Source: Caldifarciminota bacterium (GTDB taxonomy: Bacteria > Hydrothermota > Tepidihabitantia > Tepidihabitantales > Tepidihabitantaceae). From it: DNA of 23,601 bases. This document shows positions 22,857 to 23,601 of this stretch, one piece after another. Position 1 is the first letter of the stretch, and the number at the start of each line of letters is the position of its first letter. Location: NCBI GenBank assembly GCA_903908785.1, contig CAIVTL010000400.1, positions 1 through 23,601 of the forward strand, given 5' to 3'. Below the pieces are notes generated by a model. The model was not told the DNA's origin. It saw only the letters and a program-made list of their open reading frames with translations, and did no database searches. The position numbers and the translations under genes are program-made.

Positions 22857-22887
22857 GGCGGGCTTCGAGCCCGCCTCTACTTTTCTT
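22857..22887 (+). terminator. Rho-independent terminator after the LVIVD gene
   Basis: GGCGGGCT, loop TCG, AGCCCGCC (22857-22875) followed by TCTACTTTTCTT. It ends inside the -35 of the next promoter. Confidence 0.85.
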
Positions 22888-22913
22888 GACCTCAGGCCCG
22901 GCGCGCCTATGAT
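22886..22913 (+). promoter_or_regulatory. Predicted promoter, lactate-permease family gene
   Basis: TTGACC, 16 bases, TATGAT. A GTG lies seven bases after the -10 (22921), the leaderless spacing seen elsewhere in the window. Confidence 0.65.
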
Positions 22914-22943
22914 TCCCGTCGTGCCCCGACAGACTATCGACCG

Positions 22944-23014
22944 TGGACTATGGACTCTGGACCGCCGGTTCGGCCGTCCGGGACTTTGTCATTCGTCCTT
23001 GGGACTTTGTACTT
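22944..23014. repeat. Heptamer arrays in the permease leader
   Basis: TGGACTA, TGGACTC, TGGACCG (22944-22964), 15 intervening bases, then GGGACTT, TGTCATT, CGTCCTT, GGGACTT, TGTACTT (22980-23014). Confidence 0.8.
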
Positions 23015-23021
23015 TCCTTCC

Positions 23022-23601
23022 ATGATGGTCCTGCTCGCGGTTTCGCCGATAGTCGTCATCTTCCTCATCCTCGTGGTGTTCCGCCGGCCGGCGGACATCA
23101 CCGGCCTCTTGGGCTGGGTCTTCACCGCCCTGCTCGCGTGGCTGGTGTTCCGGACCGGGTTGCCGGTCATCCTGCGCGCGTCGCTTTCCGGTATCGTCGC
23201 CTCTTTGCCGATTGCCCTGGTCGTAGCCACTTCGATTCTCCAGATGACACTGATGCAGAAGACCGGCGCGCTGGCGCGCATCATCGTCACGCTTAGGACC
23301 GTGTCGCGCGGCAACCAGATAGTCCAGATTCTCATCATCAACGTCGGGGTCGGTACGCTCCTGACCGCGCTCGGCGCGGTGCCGGTTTCAATCCTGCCGC
23401 CGATAATGCTCGCGCTTGGCTATTCGGCATTCGCCGCCATCGCCCTGCCCGCAATCGGTTACGACTCGCTCTGCACCTACGCGCTGCTCGGCACGCCGGT
23501 CGTCATCTTTGCCCAGTTCACCGGTCAGACGCCCGAAGCGGTCGGCGGCTACTTCGCGCGCTTCATGCCGGTCGTCACGACGCTGATTGCGCTCGGCATG
23601 C
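23022..23601 (+). CDS. L-lactate permease (LctP) family transporter, N-terminal part
   Basis: The first 193 residues of a polytopic transporter resembling LctP/LldP, which takes up lactate or glycolate with protons. Matching features are an N-terminal helix ending IFLILVVFRRPADI, a second helix GLLGWVFTALLAWLVF, LVVATSILQMTLMQKTGALARI, and LPPIMLALGYSAFAAIALPAIGYD followed by ALLGTPVVIFAQFTGQ. About two thirds of the protein is beyond the window. The start is uncertain: ATG 23022 or 23025 fits the family N-terminus but has no SD; ATG 22950 is in frame but would translate the heptamer array; GTG 22921 has leaderless spacing but is out of frame. Several predicted membrane helices are visible in this part. 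Confidence 0.8.
   Translation, partial: MMVLLAVSPIVVIFLILVVFRRPADITGLLGWVFTALLAWLVFRTGLPVILRASLSGIVASLPIALVVATSILQMTLMQKTGALARIIVTLRTVSRGNQIVQILIINVGVGTLLTALGAVPVSILPPIMLALGYSAFAAIALPAIGYDSLCTYALLGTPVVIFAQFTGQTPEAVGGYFARFMPVVTTLIALGM

Overview
The window is a GC-rich stretch of bacterial chromosome. No rRNA, tRNA, integrase, transposase or CRISPR array was seen. The cell appears to be a Gram-negative-type (diderm) member of a little-cultured phylum: there are signal peptides, a lipoprotein, a small beta-barrel ending in Phe, and three C-terminal surface-sorting domains of the Por/T9SS type. LVIVD and propeller repeat proteins, together with dispersed heptamer repeats, resemble candidate phyla such as WOR-3/Stahlbacteria; that placement is an inference.

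Layout. 1-3636 (minus) is a central-carbon operon: TalC-type transaldolase, transketolase and a PLP aminotransferase cut by the window edge. 3637-4100 is repeat-rich spacer with a palindromic element. 4101-6741 (minus) holds two CvpA-like membrane proteins and a membrane-anchored TPR protein. 6981-7751 (plus) holds MscL with a zinc ribbon and a TM2 protein, followed by a hairpin-rich spacer of about 750 bases. 8506-13347 (plus) holds a large secreted protein with 26-residue G-N/D-D-x-Y repeats plus HEAT repeats, an AlkD-like DNA glycosylase carrying a palindromic in-frame insert, and an outer-membrane protein. 13357-15270 (minus) is a secreted propeller-hydrolase fusion. 15677-16237 is QueH. 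16396-19720 (plus) is a compact ArsR-controlled operon: ArsR repressor, CcdA electron conduit, thioredoxin lipoprotein, ArsP-type permease, small thioredoxin and DGC-domain protein. 19839-20744 is a secreted protein split from its sorting domain by an in-frame UGA. 20760-22838 is an LVIVD-repeat surface protein. From about 23022 a lactate-permease family gene runs off the end.

Three patterns cross gene boundaries. First, promoters look alike (TTGAC/TTGCC, 16-17 bases, a TAnnnT-like -10), and in at least four cases the -10 lies only 6-8 bases before the start codon, implying leaderless mRNAs; internal operon genes often use Shine-Dalgarno sites. Second, at least ten short tandem arrays of different sequence all have a 7-base period and sit both in spacers and inside genes. 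Third, a 122-base dispersed repeat occurs twice in inverted orientation (6792-6913 and 15472-15594).

The most system-like part is the ArsR operon. Its promoter has a perfect 7-bp inverted repeat placed symmetrically around the -10 box, and its genes describe a trans-envelope thiol relay beside a permease, probably for arsenic or another thiol-reactive metal(loid).
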